Shown one piece after another: positions 1-7,193 of a stretch of 7,247 nucleotides of DNA. The position numbers and the translations under genes were made by a program. The DNA comes from an uncultured Agathobacter sp. (lineage in GTDB: Bacteria; Bacillota; Clostridia; Lachnospirales; Lachnospiraceae), in contig CAKRKX010000104.1 of the NCBI GenBank assembly GCA_934358675.1, positions 1-7,247 of the forward strand, in the 5' to 3' direction. The number at the start of each line of letters is the position of its first letter. The stretch's first letter is position 1. The notes below the pieces were generated by a model. The model did not search any database and had not been told where the DNA came from. It saw nothing but the letters and a program-made list of their open reading frames with translations.

Positions 1-451
1 ACGATAAGCCGGGTTATGTCGTTGAGTGATCATCTATCTAGGACGACTGTCGCCAATCGCCTCAAGCGACCTACCTAAAGCTGGCGGGCCACGTCATCGC
101 TTTGTTTCGGTCTTGCTTCGAATGGGGTTTACATGTGCCCTCTCTGTTACCAGCGAGGCGGTAGTCTCTTACACTGCCATTCCACCCTTACTACATGCCG
201 TCAGATCCAAATGAACCCACGCCTTTTGCCTCGCGGTGCAAATTCCATGCAAATACGCTTCGCGTAGGAATTTGCGCAGGTCGTCAGTTCCCTTGGAACT
301 AACGACATATAGCGGTATATTTCTGTTGCACTTTCCTTAGAGTTTCCTCCACCGGCCGTTAACCGGCATCCTGCCCTGTGAAGCCCGGACTTTCCTCACC
401 TGCGGTCTTTCGACACTTGCAGCCGCGATCACCTGTCCTGCATAATGCATC
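1..451 (-). ncRNA. rnpB: RNase P RNA, A-type, 3' end cut by the window edge
   Basis: Catalytic RNA of ribonuclease P, which removes 5' leaders from pre-tRNAs. Read on the minus strand, it has the 5' conserved block GAGGAAAGTCCGGGCT (397-382), followed by the P8/P9 region with GCAGGGCAGGATGCC and a GAAA-capped hairpin. Next come GTGCAACAGAAA, then AAGGGTGGAA and GTAAGAG, the GAAGCAAGACC block, GGTAGGTCGCTTGAGG, CCTAGATAGATGA, and the 3' block GACATAACCCGGCTTAT (20-4). The GGT that pairs with the tRNA CCA end lies at 75-73. P3 carries a GTC-GAAA-GAC tip. P18 can form (GGCGATT/AGTCGTC), which with the overall order supports an A-type and not a Bacillus B-type RNA. The 5' end is set near 449-451 from the promoter just upstream. 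The last few 3' nucleotides, including the 3' strand of P1, are outside the window. P12 is unusually long (191-312). Open reading frames here are incidental. Confidence 0.97.
236..277. repeat. Palindromic unit at the tip of RNase P P12
   Basis: A 42-nt inverted repeat. The outer arms GCAAATTCC (238-246) and GGAATTTGC (267-275) match perfectly. An inner hairpin, TACGC-TTC-GCGTA, spans 254-266, and a 7-nt bulge ATGCAAA (247-253) lies on one side. It sits inside the variable P12 arm of rnpB, so the RNA can take it as an extra terminal stem without touching the catalytic core. The bulged double-hairpin form resembles small dispersed palindromic (REP or MITE-like) repeats. Only one copy is in the window, so dispersal is an inference. 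Confidence 0.6.
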
Positions 452-455
452 GTTT

Positions 456-485
456 ACTATATCACATATCTCAATTGTTTGTAAA
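456..485 (-). promoter_or_regulatory. rnpB promoter (extended -10)
   Basis: On the minus strand a -35 box TTTACA (485-480) and a -10 box TATAGT (461-456) are separated by 18 bp. The -10 is preceded by TGA, giving an extended -10 TGnTATAGT. Each hexamer matches the sigma A consensus at 5 of 6 positions. Transcription would start around 449-451, which agrees with the 5' end expected for RNase P RNA. It lies downstream of the operon terminator, so rnpB is probably expressed independently. Confidence 0.8.
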
Positions 486-511
486 GTGTTCAGATTCCGC
501 CCACCTATATT

Positions 512-541
512 CGCAAAACCGCAGGCTTCTGCCAAGCCTGC
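512..541 (-). terminator. Intrinsic terminator of the dgt-to-kinase operon
   Basis: On the minus strand an 8-bp perfect stem, GCAGGCTT (541-534) and AAGCCTGC (528-521), closes a 5-nt loop GGCAG. It is followed by GGTTTTG, a short T-tract. It lies 49 nt past the kinase stop codon and before the rnpB promoter. A second small hairpin, GTTGC-TTTC-GCAAC (548-561), sits just upstream and may help. Read on the plus strand, the same stem is followed by TTTT, so it could also block transcription from the other side. Confidence 0.8.
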
Positions 542-589
542 TTTTCCGTTGCTTTCGCAACTAATTTTGCTCAAATAGTCACTCTTGTT

Positions 590-2254
590 TTATACGTTAA
601 AGCAGCTTCCCCCTACAAACTCCCTGACAAGAGAACTCTGCATGATTCCCTCCGTCGGAAGCGGCAGAAAGTAATCCAGAAGCTTGAGAAGTCGCTTAGC
701 CTCAAAATATTCCTCGCTCTCGCGCGGGATCTGGAACAGAAGCGGCTCCGCATAAACCTTTAACACTGCCAACTCATACAGCAAAGCGGAATTGAACATC
801 ACATCCGCACTGTCCTGATACGGGAAGATATTCTTCTCCTCGCCGCGGCGCACGGAACTCCACATTGCGATCGTCTCCTGCGCATTCGTGCCTCTCGTTC
901 TCGCATCTCTTACGATACGGCGGAGCAGTCGGCAGTCCGTTGTCGGAAGCGGATTGTGCTCATCAATATTAAGCTGCGTCAAAGCAGAAATATAAATCTT
1001 AAACTTGCTCTCCGCCGGAAGCGTGTAAGAGAGCTTATCATTCAAGCCGTGAATTCCCTCAATAACAAGAATATCATCCTCGCCGAGCTGCAACATATTG
1101 CCACGATACTCGCGCTGTCCGGTCTTAAAATTAAACGAAGGCATCTCCACAGACTCCCCGTTCAGAAGACTTGTCATATCTTTATTAAACTGCTCCACAT
1201 CAAGAGCACCCAGACACTCAAAGTCAAGATTTCCGTCCTCATCCTTCGGACAGAGACTTCGATCCAGATAATAGTCGTCAAGCCCGACCGGATGCGGCTT
1301 TAAGCCTTTGGCCAGAAGCTGGATCGACAAACGGTTCGAAAACGATGTCTTTCCCGAAGAAGACGGTCCGGCGATCATCACAAACTTCACATTGCCGCGC
1401 TCCGCGATCTGTGCCGCGAGTGCACCGATCCGCTCCTCCATGAGTGCTTCCTGCAAAAGTACGATCTGCTCGCCTTTGCCGGCGGCGATCGCATCGTTTA
1501 ATGCGCCGATTGTTCCCACACCGAGCATACGGCTCCACTCACGGGACTGTTTCAGGGTGTGATACAGCTTATTCGATGTCTTAAGCGGCTCCACCCTACT
1601 TCCGTCCTTATTCGGGAACAAAAGCACAAAGCCTTCCTCGTACAGTTGCAGATCAAAGACACCGAGATAACCGGTAGACGGCACCATATAGCCGTAAAAA
1701 TAATCTTCAAGACCATCGAGCGAATACAGATTTACGCGCGAGCTTCGTCGATAATGAAGCAGACGCTCCTTATCCTTCATACCGCGGTCACGGAAACGAT
1801 GCTCTGCTTCCTCAGTTTTCACGCTGTTCTTCTCGATCGGCAGATCCGCCTCAACGATGCGCAGCATCTCTTCTTTGATTTCCTTAAGCTTTGTCTCATC
1901 GACCGTATCGTCCTGCAATTCACAGTAATATCCCTCACCGAGTGAATAATACACGCGGACATACTTGCCTTCGCCCCAGAGATTCTCTACCGCTTTTTGC
2001 AGAAGAAGCGTCACACTGCGGCGGTATGTCCGCTTTCCGTCACGCTCCGTCATGGTAAGAAATGAGACCGTTGCTCCCATGGTCACTTTCTTGTTCAGTT
2101 CACGCAGACGGCCGTTGACATTGGCAAGGACGATACGGTCCTTATAATTCTCCTGACTCTCCTGCGCGAGCTGCTGTAACGTCATATCCTCGTTGACAAG
2201 CACCTCCTCAAATACTCCCGGTGTTGTCTCAACCACTACATTAGATTCCTGCAT
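590..2254 (-). CDS. TGS-domain nucleoside (uridine) kinase
   Basis: Predicted ATP-dependent nucleoside kinase of the uridine kinase/phosphoribulokinase P-loop family, likely cytoplasmic and in pyrimidine salvage (uridine or cytidine to the monophosphate). The protein is 554 aa. Residues about 5-70 look like a TGS domain (MTLQQLAQES and NVNGRLRELNKKV). The middle, about 75-230, matches the ThrRS-like central part of this family, but I see no clear HxxxH metal site. The kinase domain starts near 288: Walker A GPSSSGKT (296-303), GLDDYYLDR (324-332), EGIHGLN (399-405) and RRIVRD (445-450). The start at 2254 is chosen over upstream ATGs at 2290 and 2320 because it leaves only a 14-nt overlap with trmK and begins just before the TGS domain; GGGGG lies upstream, with longer than ideal spacing. 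The substrate is inferred from the family, and the TGS role is unknown. Last protein gene before the terminator. Confidence 0.88.
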   Translation of the reverse strand: MQESNVVVETTPGVFEEVLVNEDMTLQQLAQESQENYKDRIVLANVNGRLRELNKKVTMGATVSFLTMTERDGKRTYRRSVTLLLQKAVENLWGEGKYVRVYYSLGEGYYCELQDDTVDETKLKEIKEEMLRIVEADLPIEKNSVKTEEAEHRFRDRGMKDKERLLHYRRSSRVNLYSLDGLEDYFYGYMVPSTGYLGVFDLQLYEEGFVLLFPNKDGSRVEPLKTSNKLYHTLKQSREWSRMLGVGTIGALNDAIAAGKGEQIVLLQEALMEERIGALAAQIAERGNVKFVMIAGPSSSGKTSFSNRLSIQLLAKGLKPHPVGLDDYYLDRSLCPKDEDGNLDFECLGALDVEQFNKDMTSLLNGESVEMPSFNFKTGQREYRGNMLQLGEDDILVIEGIHGLNDKLSYTLPAESKFKIYISALTQLNIDEHNPLPTTDCRLLRRIVRDARTRGTNAQETIAMWSSVRRGEEKNIFPYQDSADVMFNSALLYELAVLKVYAEPLLFQIPRESEEYFEAKRLLKLLDYFLPLPTEGIMQSSLVREFVGGSCFNV

Positions 2255-2984
2255 TCTTGATCGCCCCCAATATTGTGTATGCGGATTCATTGTACTGAAG
2301 TTCCTCCGACACCTCCGCAATGCGCGTCGTGATCTTCTCCGATACCGTCTGCGCCTGAAGTGTCTGCAGGATCTGTGTGAGCTGTCGGTGCTGTCTTACG
2401 AGAAAACGCCGAAGCACCGGATTACCGTTGCGCAACAGAAGCGGACCGTAGATGTCGCAGGCAACTCTCGTCTGCTCATTCATCTTCATCCACGCCTCGT
2501 CGGATTCCACGTTGACCACGCGCATCATCGGATAGTACTTGCCATCCTCACAGATCATGTCTTCATCTACAATTTTATAATGATGCAATCTCAAATATTC
2601 TCGGACTTTGCGAATGTCGGACTGCGGCTGCAGGATCAGTTCGCTTGCAGCCTTACACACCTTTTCCCCTTCTGATAAGATGTGTATCACAAGCTCACCG
2701 CCCATACCCGCGATCAGGATCGAATCTGCCTCACCTTCTCCCAAAGCTGCCACTCCATCGGACAGTCTGGTCTGTATGTAATCCCCCAACTGGGCAGATG
2801 CGATATTCTCCTGCGCGCGCGCAAGCGGTCCTCTGTTAATATCCATCGCGATCGCACCAGTGATCTTCTGCCTCTGGATCAAAGCGATCGGAATATAACC
2901 GTGGTCGGTTCCCACATCGGCGAGCACGCCGCCGGATGTCACCATCCCCGCCACAGCCTTCATTCGCTTGGATAGTTTTACCAT
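2241..2984 (-). CDS. trmK: tRNA (adenine(22)-N1)-methyltransferase TrmK
   Basis: SAM-dependent enzyme that makes N1-methyladenosine at position 22 in the D-arm of some tRNAs; family known from Bacillus subtilis YqfN. The protein is 247 aa, close to the family's usual length. The Rossmann-like methyltransferase domain fills the N-terminal two thirds. SAM motif I is DVGTDHGY (23-30), followed by the acidic MDINRGP (47-53), the catalytic-side motif AGMGG (92-96), LQPQ (118-121) and EDGKYYP (146-152). The C-terminal part, from about 160, includes YGPLLLRNGNPVLRRFL and is predicted helical, as in TrmK. The ATG follows the rpoD stop codon by one nucleotide, and no strong ribosome binding site is visible, so translation is probably coupled to rpoD. 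Its 3' end overlaps the kinase start by 14 nt. Standing directly after the sigma factor is typical for this gene in Firmicutes. Confidence 0.93.
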   Translation of the reverse strand: MVKLSKRMKAVAGMVTSGGVLADVGTDHGYIPIALIQRQKITGAIAMDINRGPLARAQENIASAQLGDYIQTRLSDGVAALGEGEADSILIAGMGGELVIHILSEGEKVCKAASELILQPQSDIRKVREYLRLHHYKIVDEDMICEDGKYYPMMRVVNVESDEAWMKMNEQTRVACDIYGPLLLRNGNPVLRRFLVRQHRQLTQILQTLQAQTVSEKITTRIAEVSEELQYNESAYTILGAIKNAGI

Positions 2985-2985
2985 A

Positions 2986-4242
2986 TTACTCTAAGTAGTC
3001 CTTCAGCTTGCGGCTTCTGCTTGGATGACGAAGCTTGCGAAGGGCTTTGGCCTCGATCTGACGGATACGCTCACGCGTAACGTTGAATTCCTTTCCTACT
3101 TCCTCGAGTGTTCTCGCACGTCCGTCCTCAAGTCCGAAACGGAGTGTCAGAACCTTCTGCTCACGCTCGGTCAGTGTTCCAAGTACTTCCTCCAGCTGCT
3201 CTTTTAACAGTGTAAAAGCAGCGGCATCGGCCGGAACCGGTACATTGTCGTCCTTGATGAAATCGCCAAGGTGGGAATCTTCCTCCTCACCGATCGGAGT
3301 CTCAAGAGATACCGGCTCCTGAGAGATCTTCAGGATCTCACGCACACGGTCAACCGGCATATTCATCTCTGCTGCGATCTCCTCCGGAGACGGCTCTCTT
3401 CCAAGTTCCTGAAGAAGCTGTCTGCTGACACGGATCAGCTTGTTGATCGTCTCAACCATATGCACCGGAATACGGATCGTTCTTGCCTGATCGGCGATCG
3501 CACGGGTGATCGCCTGACGGATCCACCATGTTGCATAAGTCGAAAACTTATAACCCTTGCGGTAATCAAACTTTTCAACCGCTTTAATAAGACCGAGGTT
3601 ACCCTCCTGGATCAGGTCAAGGAAAAGCATTCCACGTCCCACATAACGCTTTGCAATGCTGACAACAAGACGTAAGTTTGCCTCAGCCAGACGCTTTTTG
3701 GCATCATCACCCCAGTCAACTTCCTTTTGTAATTCCTTGATCTCTGCCTTGATTTCTTCCTTCTCGGCATCATCTTCACTCTCATTCATACGAGTCTTCA
3801 AAAGGCCGATCTTCTCCTCTGCAACAGCGCCTGCCTCCATCTTCTTGGCAAGCTCGATCTCCTCCTCTGCACTCAGAAGCGGCACCTTACCGATCTCTTT
3901 CAGGTACATGCGGACCGGATCCTCAACACTGACGCCGTCCGGGACAGACAGATCGATCTTCTCAACTTCTACTTCTTCCTCATCGTCGAGAATGATCTCA
4001 TCATCGTCGTCATCCTCGCTGATACGCAGTACATCCACGTTGTTGTGCTCTAAGAAATCCAGTACGGACTCCAGCTGTTCCGCATCCAGATTCATATCCT
4101 TAAAATGATCACTGATCTCCTGATACTCTAAGATATTACGCTTCTTTTTACCAAGTTCCAGTAACTGGGCAAGTTTCTCGCGGAACTTTGCCTTCATCTC
4201 TTCTGTTTCTACTGCTGCATTCTCTTCTTTTTTCTTTGCCAT
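2986..4242 (-). CDS. rpoD: Primary RNA polymerase sigma factor (sigma A / RpoD)
   Basis: Housekeeping sigma factor that directs RNA polymerase to -35/-10 promoters. The protein is 418 aa. Region 1.1 covers about 10-75, then comes an acidic run ([16 protein letters not shown]; 76-94). Region 1.2 is [11 protein letters not shown] (108-118). Region 2 covers about 187-250, with [26 protein letters not shown] and the -10 recognition/melting segment [14 protein letters not shown]. Region 3 covers about 255-330 (ending near [15 protein letters not shown]). Region 4 includes the -35 helix-turn-helix [20 protein letters not shown] (378-397) and ends [12 protein letters not shown] charged segment of about 40 residues (139-178) separates regions 1.2 and 2 and is absent from B. 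subtilis SigA as I recall it. The start MAKKKEE is preferred over an in-frame ATG at 4335 because it has a good AGAGGA site and avoids overlap with dnaG. It lies 37 nt downstream of dnaG. Confidence 0.98.
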   Translation of the reverse strand: MAKKKEENAAVETEEMKAKFREKLAQLLELGKKKRNILEYQEISDHFKDMNLDAEQLESVLDFLEHNNVDVLRISEDDDDDEIILDDEEEVEVEKIDLSVPDGVSVEDPVRMYLKEIGKVPLLSAEEEIELAKKMEAGAVAEEKIGLLKTRMNESEDDAEKEEIKAEIKELQKEVDWGDDAKKRLAEANLRLVVSIAKRYVGRGMLFLDLIQEGNLGLIKAVEKFDYRKGYKFSTYATWWIRQAITRAIADQARTIRIPVHMVETINKLIRVSRQLLQELGREPSPEEIAAEMNMPVDRVREILKISQEPVSLETPIGEEEDSHLGDFIKDDNVPVPADAAAFTLLKEQLEEVLGTLTEREQKVLTLRFGLEDGRARTLEEVGKEFNVTRERIRQIEAKALRKLRHPSRSRKLKDYLE

Positions 4243-4251
4243 GTCGCTTCG

Positions 4252-4257
4252 TCCTCT
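4252..4257 (-). promoter_or_regulatory. Ribosome binding site that fixes the rpoD start
   Basis: Minus-strand AGAGGA lies 9 nt before the ATG at 4242, in the short dnaG-rpoD gap. The longer in-frame alternative starting at 4335 lies inside dnaG and would add 31 residues (MRTNGHW...) with no likeness to the sigma factor N-terminus. Confidence 0.75.
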
Positions 4258-4279
4258 CAGGTTACTTTCTATTTTGTCC

Positions 4280-6061
4280 TTAATCAATGGAAATATGCAA
4301 TCTTTCAAGCTTCTCCAATGACCGTTTGTCCTCAACCACCTTCATGAGTGCATTCAGATCCGTCGGATCGGCATGCTTTGTGCGGTAGTCGATACTGTTC
4401 TGTTTGATGCGGATGATCGTCTCCTTGAGTGCCTTCTCCATGTCGTTCTTCGACTCCACTTCATGGATTCTGGCATTGAACAATCCCGCAATCTCCTTTT
4501 GTTCCTCTTCCTCCGGGAAAAGGCTGATGATCTGCGCCGGATTCACTTTGCCGTCACGGTCGTACTGCGCAAAAAGTTCCTGCGCCACACGATGATACAG
4601 TTCCTCCGTAAAATCGTCCGCCGTAATCAGCTTCTCCACCTTGCCAAACAGACGCGGATCCTCAATGAGCCATGTTAAAAGCAGCTTCTGCGACTGCTTC
4701 ATTCCATCTTCCTTCTTCTTGTTCTCATGGATTCCCGTCTTAAGCGGCGTGTGTTCTCTTGCAAGACCATCCTTCATCGCCAGCTGGTTGACCAGTTTTC
4801 TTAAATTGTCAAACCCGATCTGGTATTTATCGGCCACAGCCTCAATATAATTATTGCGCTCCAGCTCCTCCGTAAAACCGAGAAGCTTCTTGGCCACCTC
4901 ATTATAAAATGCCGTCTTCGACTCCGGATCGTTCATATCATGCTGACTTTCCATAATGCGGACTTCAAACAGAAAGCTGTTCTCAGCTTCATCGATCCGC
5001 TTCTGGTACTCCTCGGCGCCGAGCGCCTTAATGAATTCATCCGGGTCCTTGTAAGGCCGCATGTTAATGACTTTCGTAACGATTCCCACTTCCTTGAGAA
5101 TCGGGATCGCGCGCAGCGCCGCTTTCACGCCCGCACCATCACTGTCGTACGTCAGATACACTTCCTTCGTGTACCGCTTGAGCAGATTGGCATGTCCACT
5201 CGTCAAAGCAGTACCAAGCGATGCAACCGCATTGTCAAAGCCTGCCTGATGCAGCGCGATCACATCCATGTATCCCTCGCACAACAGGAGCTGATTCTTT
5301 CTCGTGCTCCTTGCAATATTAAGGCCGTAAAGATTACGGCTTTTGTCAAAAATCTTGGTCTCCGGGGAGTTTAAATACTTCGGCTCTCCATCGCCCATGA
5401 CACGTCCTCCGAAGCCGATCACGCGATTGTGCACATCCATGATCGGAAACATCGCACGGTTCCAGAACTTGTCGTGACCGCCCCGCACCTCATCGATGGT
5501 GACAAGTCCGGTCTCCTTTAATATCTGATCATCGTACCCCTTGCTTCTCAAATAACGGTAGAGATCATCACTGTATTGATCCGAATATCCGAGTCCGAAT
5601 TTCTGCATCGTCTCATCAGATAATTCTCTCTTCTTAAAATACTGGTACGCTTTCGTGCCGCGCTGACTGCGGAGCAGCCTGTAGAAATACATCGCAGCTT
5701 CCTTATTGATCTCAAGAAGTCTTGCCCGCTTATCCGCCTCACGCTTCTGCGCCGAAGTCATCTCCTGCTGCGGGAGCTCGATCCCAACGCGGTCCGCGAG
5801 CTGCTGCATCGCCTCGCCAAATGTAAAATTCTCGTACTGCATCAGGAACGTAAACACATTGCCTCCCGCGCCACAGCCGAAACAATAATACATCTGCTTG
5901 CCCGGAGAAACCGAAAACGAGCCGGTCTTCTCGTTGTGAAACGGGCACAGGCCAAAGTACGTGCTTCCCTTCTTCTGAAGCCGCACATATCCGCCGATGA
6001 CATCCACAATGTCGTTGCGGGAGCGCACCTCCTCGATCAGTTCATCTGAATAATATGGCAT
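4280..6061 (-). CDS. dnaG: DNA primase DnaG
   Basis: Synthesises the RNA primers for chromosome replication and works with the replicative helicase at the fork. The protein is 593 aa, a normal full length. The N-terminal zinc-binding domain has C39, H42, C60 and C63 (CPFHNEKT and [10 protein letters not shown]). The catalytic core covers about 110-365, with FGGRV (217-221) and PKYLNSPET (227-235). The TOPRIM metal site is formed by EGYMD (262-266), YDSDGAG (305-311) and KDPDEF (338-343). After a charged linker near 432-455, the C-terminal 130 residues or so form the helicase-interaction domain, which is weakly conserved. The start at 6061 has AAGGTG 5 nt upstream. It follows dgt by 20 nt and precedes rpoD by 37 nt, the classic primase-sigma pairing. 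One small oddity is that the usual EKTPSF in the zinc domain reads EKTGSF. Confidence 0.98.
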   Translation of the reverse strand: MPYYSDELIEEVRSRNDIVDVIGGYVRLQKKGSTYFGLCPFHNEKTGSFSVSPGKQMYYCFGCGAGGNVFTFLMQYENFTFGEAMQQLADRVGIELPQQEMTSAQKREADKRARLLEINKEAAMYFYRLLRSQRGTKAYQYFKKRELSDETMQKFGLGYSDQYSDDLYRYLRSKGYDDQILKETGLVTIDEVRGGHDKFWNRAMFPIMDVHNRVIGFGGRVMGDGEPKYLNSPETKIFDKSRNLYGLNIARSTRKNQLLLCEGYMDVIALHQAGFDNAVASLGTALTSGHANLLKRYTKEVYLTYDSDGAGVKAALRAIPILKEVGIVTKVINMRPYKDPDEFIKALGAEEYQKRIDEAENSFLFEVRIMESQHDMNDPESKTAFYNEVAKKLLGFTEELERNNYIEAVADKYQIGFDNLRKLVNQLAMKDGLAREHTPLKTGIHENKKKEDGMKQSQKLLLTWLIEDPRLFGKVEKLITADDFTEELYHRVAQELFAQYDRDGKVNPAQIISLFPEEEEQKEIAGLFNARIHEVESKNDMEKALKETIIRIKQNSIDYRTKHADPTDLNALMKVVEDKRSLEKLERLHISID

Positions 6062-6081
6062 ACTTTCACCTTAGTTCTCTA

Positions 6082-7095
6082 TTAATATCCATCCACCTGC
6101 CAGGCCTGCGGCATAAAATTCTCCTTGAATTTCGTGATCGCATACTGATCCGTCATTCCGGAGATGTAATCACAGACGATCCGTCCGCGATCCTCGCCCT
6201 CATCAAGCATCTCCAAAAACTTAGCCGGCAGCTGCTCAATATGATCCATATAGAAATAGAACATCTGCTCAAGCATCGTCTTCGCCTTGACTTCCTCGCC
6301 CTTGGCAACCGGATTCTTATATACATTGTCAAACATGAAAAGGCGCAGATCACGAAGCGCCTCCGCGGTCTCATCCGACATAATGATATCATCCTTGCCC
6401 ATACTGTTAATGATGATATCGTGGATCAGATGATCCAGACGCGTTCTCGTGTCAAAACCGAGCGTTCTGCGAAGTTCAATCGGAATATCGTCCTCACTTA
6501 AGATCTGCGCACGGATCGCATCGTCAATATCCGAATTGACATACGCGATCTTATCCGACAGACGCACGATCTTGCCCTCCAACGTGTGCGGGATCGTCTT
6601 CGTCTGATGATTTAAGATACCGTCGCGCACCTCCCACGTCAGGTTCAGCCCCGCGCCGTCCTTCTCCAGCTTCTCCACGATGCGGACACTCTGCTCATTG
6701 TGCTTGAATCCGCCCTCATAGATCTGATCCAGAATAAATTCGCCCGCATGACCAAAAGGCGTGTGACCTAAGTCATGCCCCAAAGCGATCGCCTCCACAA
6801 GATCCTCGTTCATACGAAGTGCCTTTGCGATCGTCCGCGCATTCTGTGACACTTCCAGCGTATGAGACATGCGCGTCCGGTAATGATCGCCCATCGGCGT
6901 CAGAAACACCTGCGTCTTATTCTTTAATCTGCGGAATGATTTGCTATGTAAGATACGATCACGGTCTCTCTGGAAAACCGGCCGGATATCGCATTGCGCT
7001 TCCTCTCGGTCTCTGCCTTTCGTGTTCACACTGTGGCAGGCATACGGACTCAGCATCTCATTTTCCATCTGCTCAATCTGTTCTCGAATTGTCAT
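6082..7095 (-). CDS. dgt: Deoxynucleoside triphosphate triphosphohydrolase (dGTPase-like, HD domain)
   Basis: HD-superfamily enzyme expected to split dNTPs (dGTP in the founding member) into deoxynucleoside and triphosphate, so shaping the dNTP pool. The protein is 337 aa, the short form seen in Firmicutes; the E. coli enzyme is about 500 aa. Metal-site and active-site residues are visible: H78 in RMSHTLEV (75-82), H107-D108 with H111 and H116 in GHDLGHTPFGH (106-116), and D181 in RLSDKIAY (178-185). The N-terminal RDRDRILHSKSFRRLKNKTQVF (43-64) is the typical family signature. Translation starts at 7095 with GAAGGGG placed 5 nt upstream. It is the first gene of the run and precedes dnaG by 20 nt. 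The exact nucleotide preference cannot be read from the sequence, and some family members act on several dNTPs. Confidence 0.93.
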   Translation of the reverse strand: MTIREQIEQMENEMLSPYACHSVNTKGRDREEAQCDIRPVFQRDRDRILHSKSFRRLKNKTQVFLTPMGDHYRTRMSHTLEVSQNARTIAKALRMNEDLVEAIALGHDLGHTPFGHAGEFILDQIYEGGFKHNEQSVRIVEKLEKDGAGLNLTWEVRDGILNHQTKTIPHTLEGKIVRLSDKIAYVNSDIDDAIRAQILSEDDIPIELRRTLGFDTRTRLDHLIHDIIINSMGKDDIIMSDETAEALRDLRLFMFDNVYKNPVAKGEEVKAKTMLEQMFYFYMDHIEQLPAKFLEMLDEGEDRGRIVCDYISGMTDQYAITKFKENFMPQAWQVDGY

Positions 7096-7100
7096 GTTTG

Positions 7101-7193
7101 CCCCTTCATATTGTCGTAATACAAAATTAGCCTACATTCTTATAATTCTAGGTCCAAACGCATTTTCCTTTTATTTTTTATTGATTTGATAGA
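7101..7193 (-). other. Leader region of dgt, no clear promoter
   Basis: AT-rich stretch that must hold or lie downstream of the operon promoter. The ribosome binding site GAAGGGG is at 7107-7101. The best -10-like word is TAGAAT (7150-7145), but at 17 bp it has only a poor -35 (TAAAAG). A second option, TTGGAC with TAGGCT at 17 bp, matches 3 of 6 at each box. Neither is convincing, so the promoter may lie beyond the window or be activator dependent. Confidence 0.35.

Noticed and set aside
26..214. Plus-strand open reading frame of 62 codons at the left edge
   Set aside because: It lies wholly inside the antisense of the RNase P RNA, whose conserved blocks explain the sequence; the translation shows no recognisable protein features.
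1..451. CRISPR array or tRNA cluster near the palindrome
   Set aside because: There are no regularly spaced direct repeats, and all conserved blocks fit RNase P RNA.
359..574. Overlapping open reading frames on both strands between rnpB and the kinase
   Set aside because: They cover the 5' part of RNase P RNA, its promoter and the terminator, and have no recognisable product.
2252..2320. Longer kinase start sites at 2320 and 2290
   Set aside because: They would extend the protein 22 or 12 residues into trmK coding sequence with no domain content; the GGAGG near 2290 is 12 nt away, and the 2254 start fits the usual short overlap.
3656..4108. 150-codon plus-strand open reading frame, very Ser rich
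   Set aside because: It is the antisense of rpoD's acidic and charged segments; the Ser runs mirror GAT/GAC and GAG codons on the coding strand.
4940..5374. 144-codon plus-strand open reading frame inside dnaG
   Set aside because: Shadow of the primase catalytic core, with no domain signature.
6055..6501. 148-codon plus-strand open reading frame opposite dgt
   Set aside because: Antisense of the C-terminal half of dgt and the dgt-dnaG gap; no ribosome binding site and no recognisable motifs.
7141..7146. Perfect TATAAT on the plus strand, suggesting a promoter facing into dgt's antisense or away from the operon
   Set aside because: No acceptable -35 lies 16-18 bp upstream (AATACA at 17 bp), and such words are expected by chance in AT-rich sequence.
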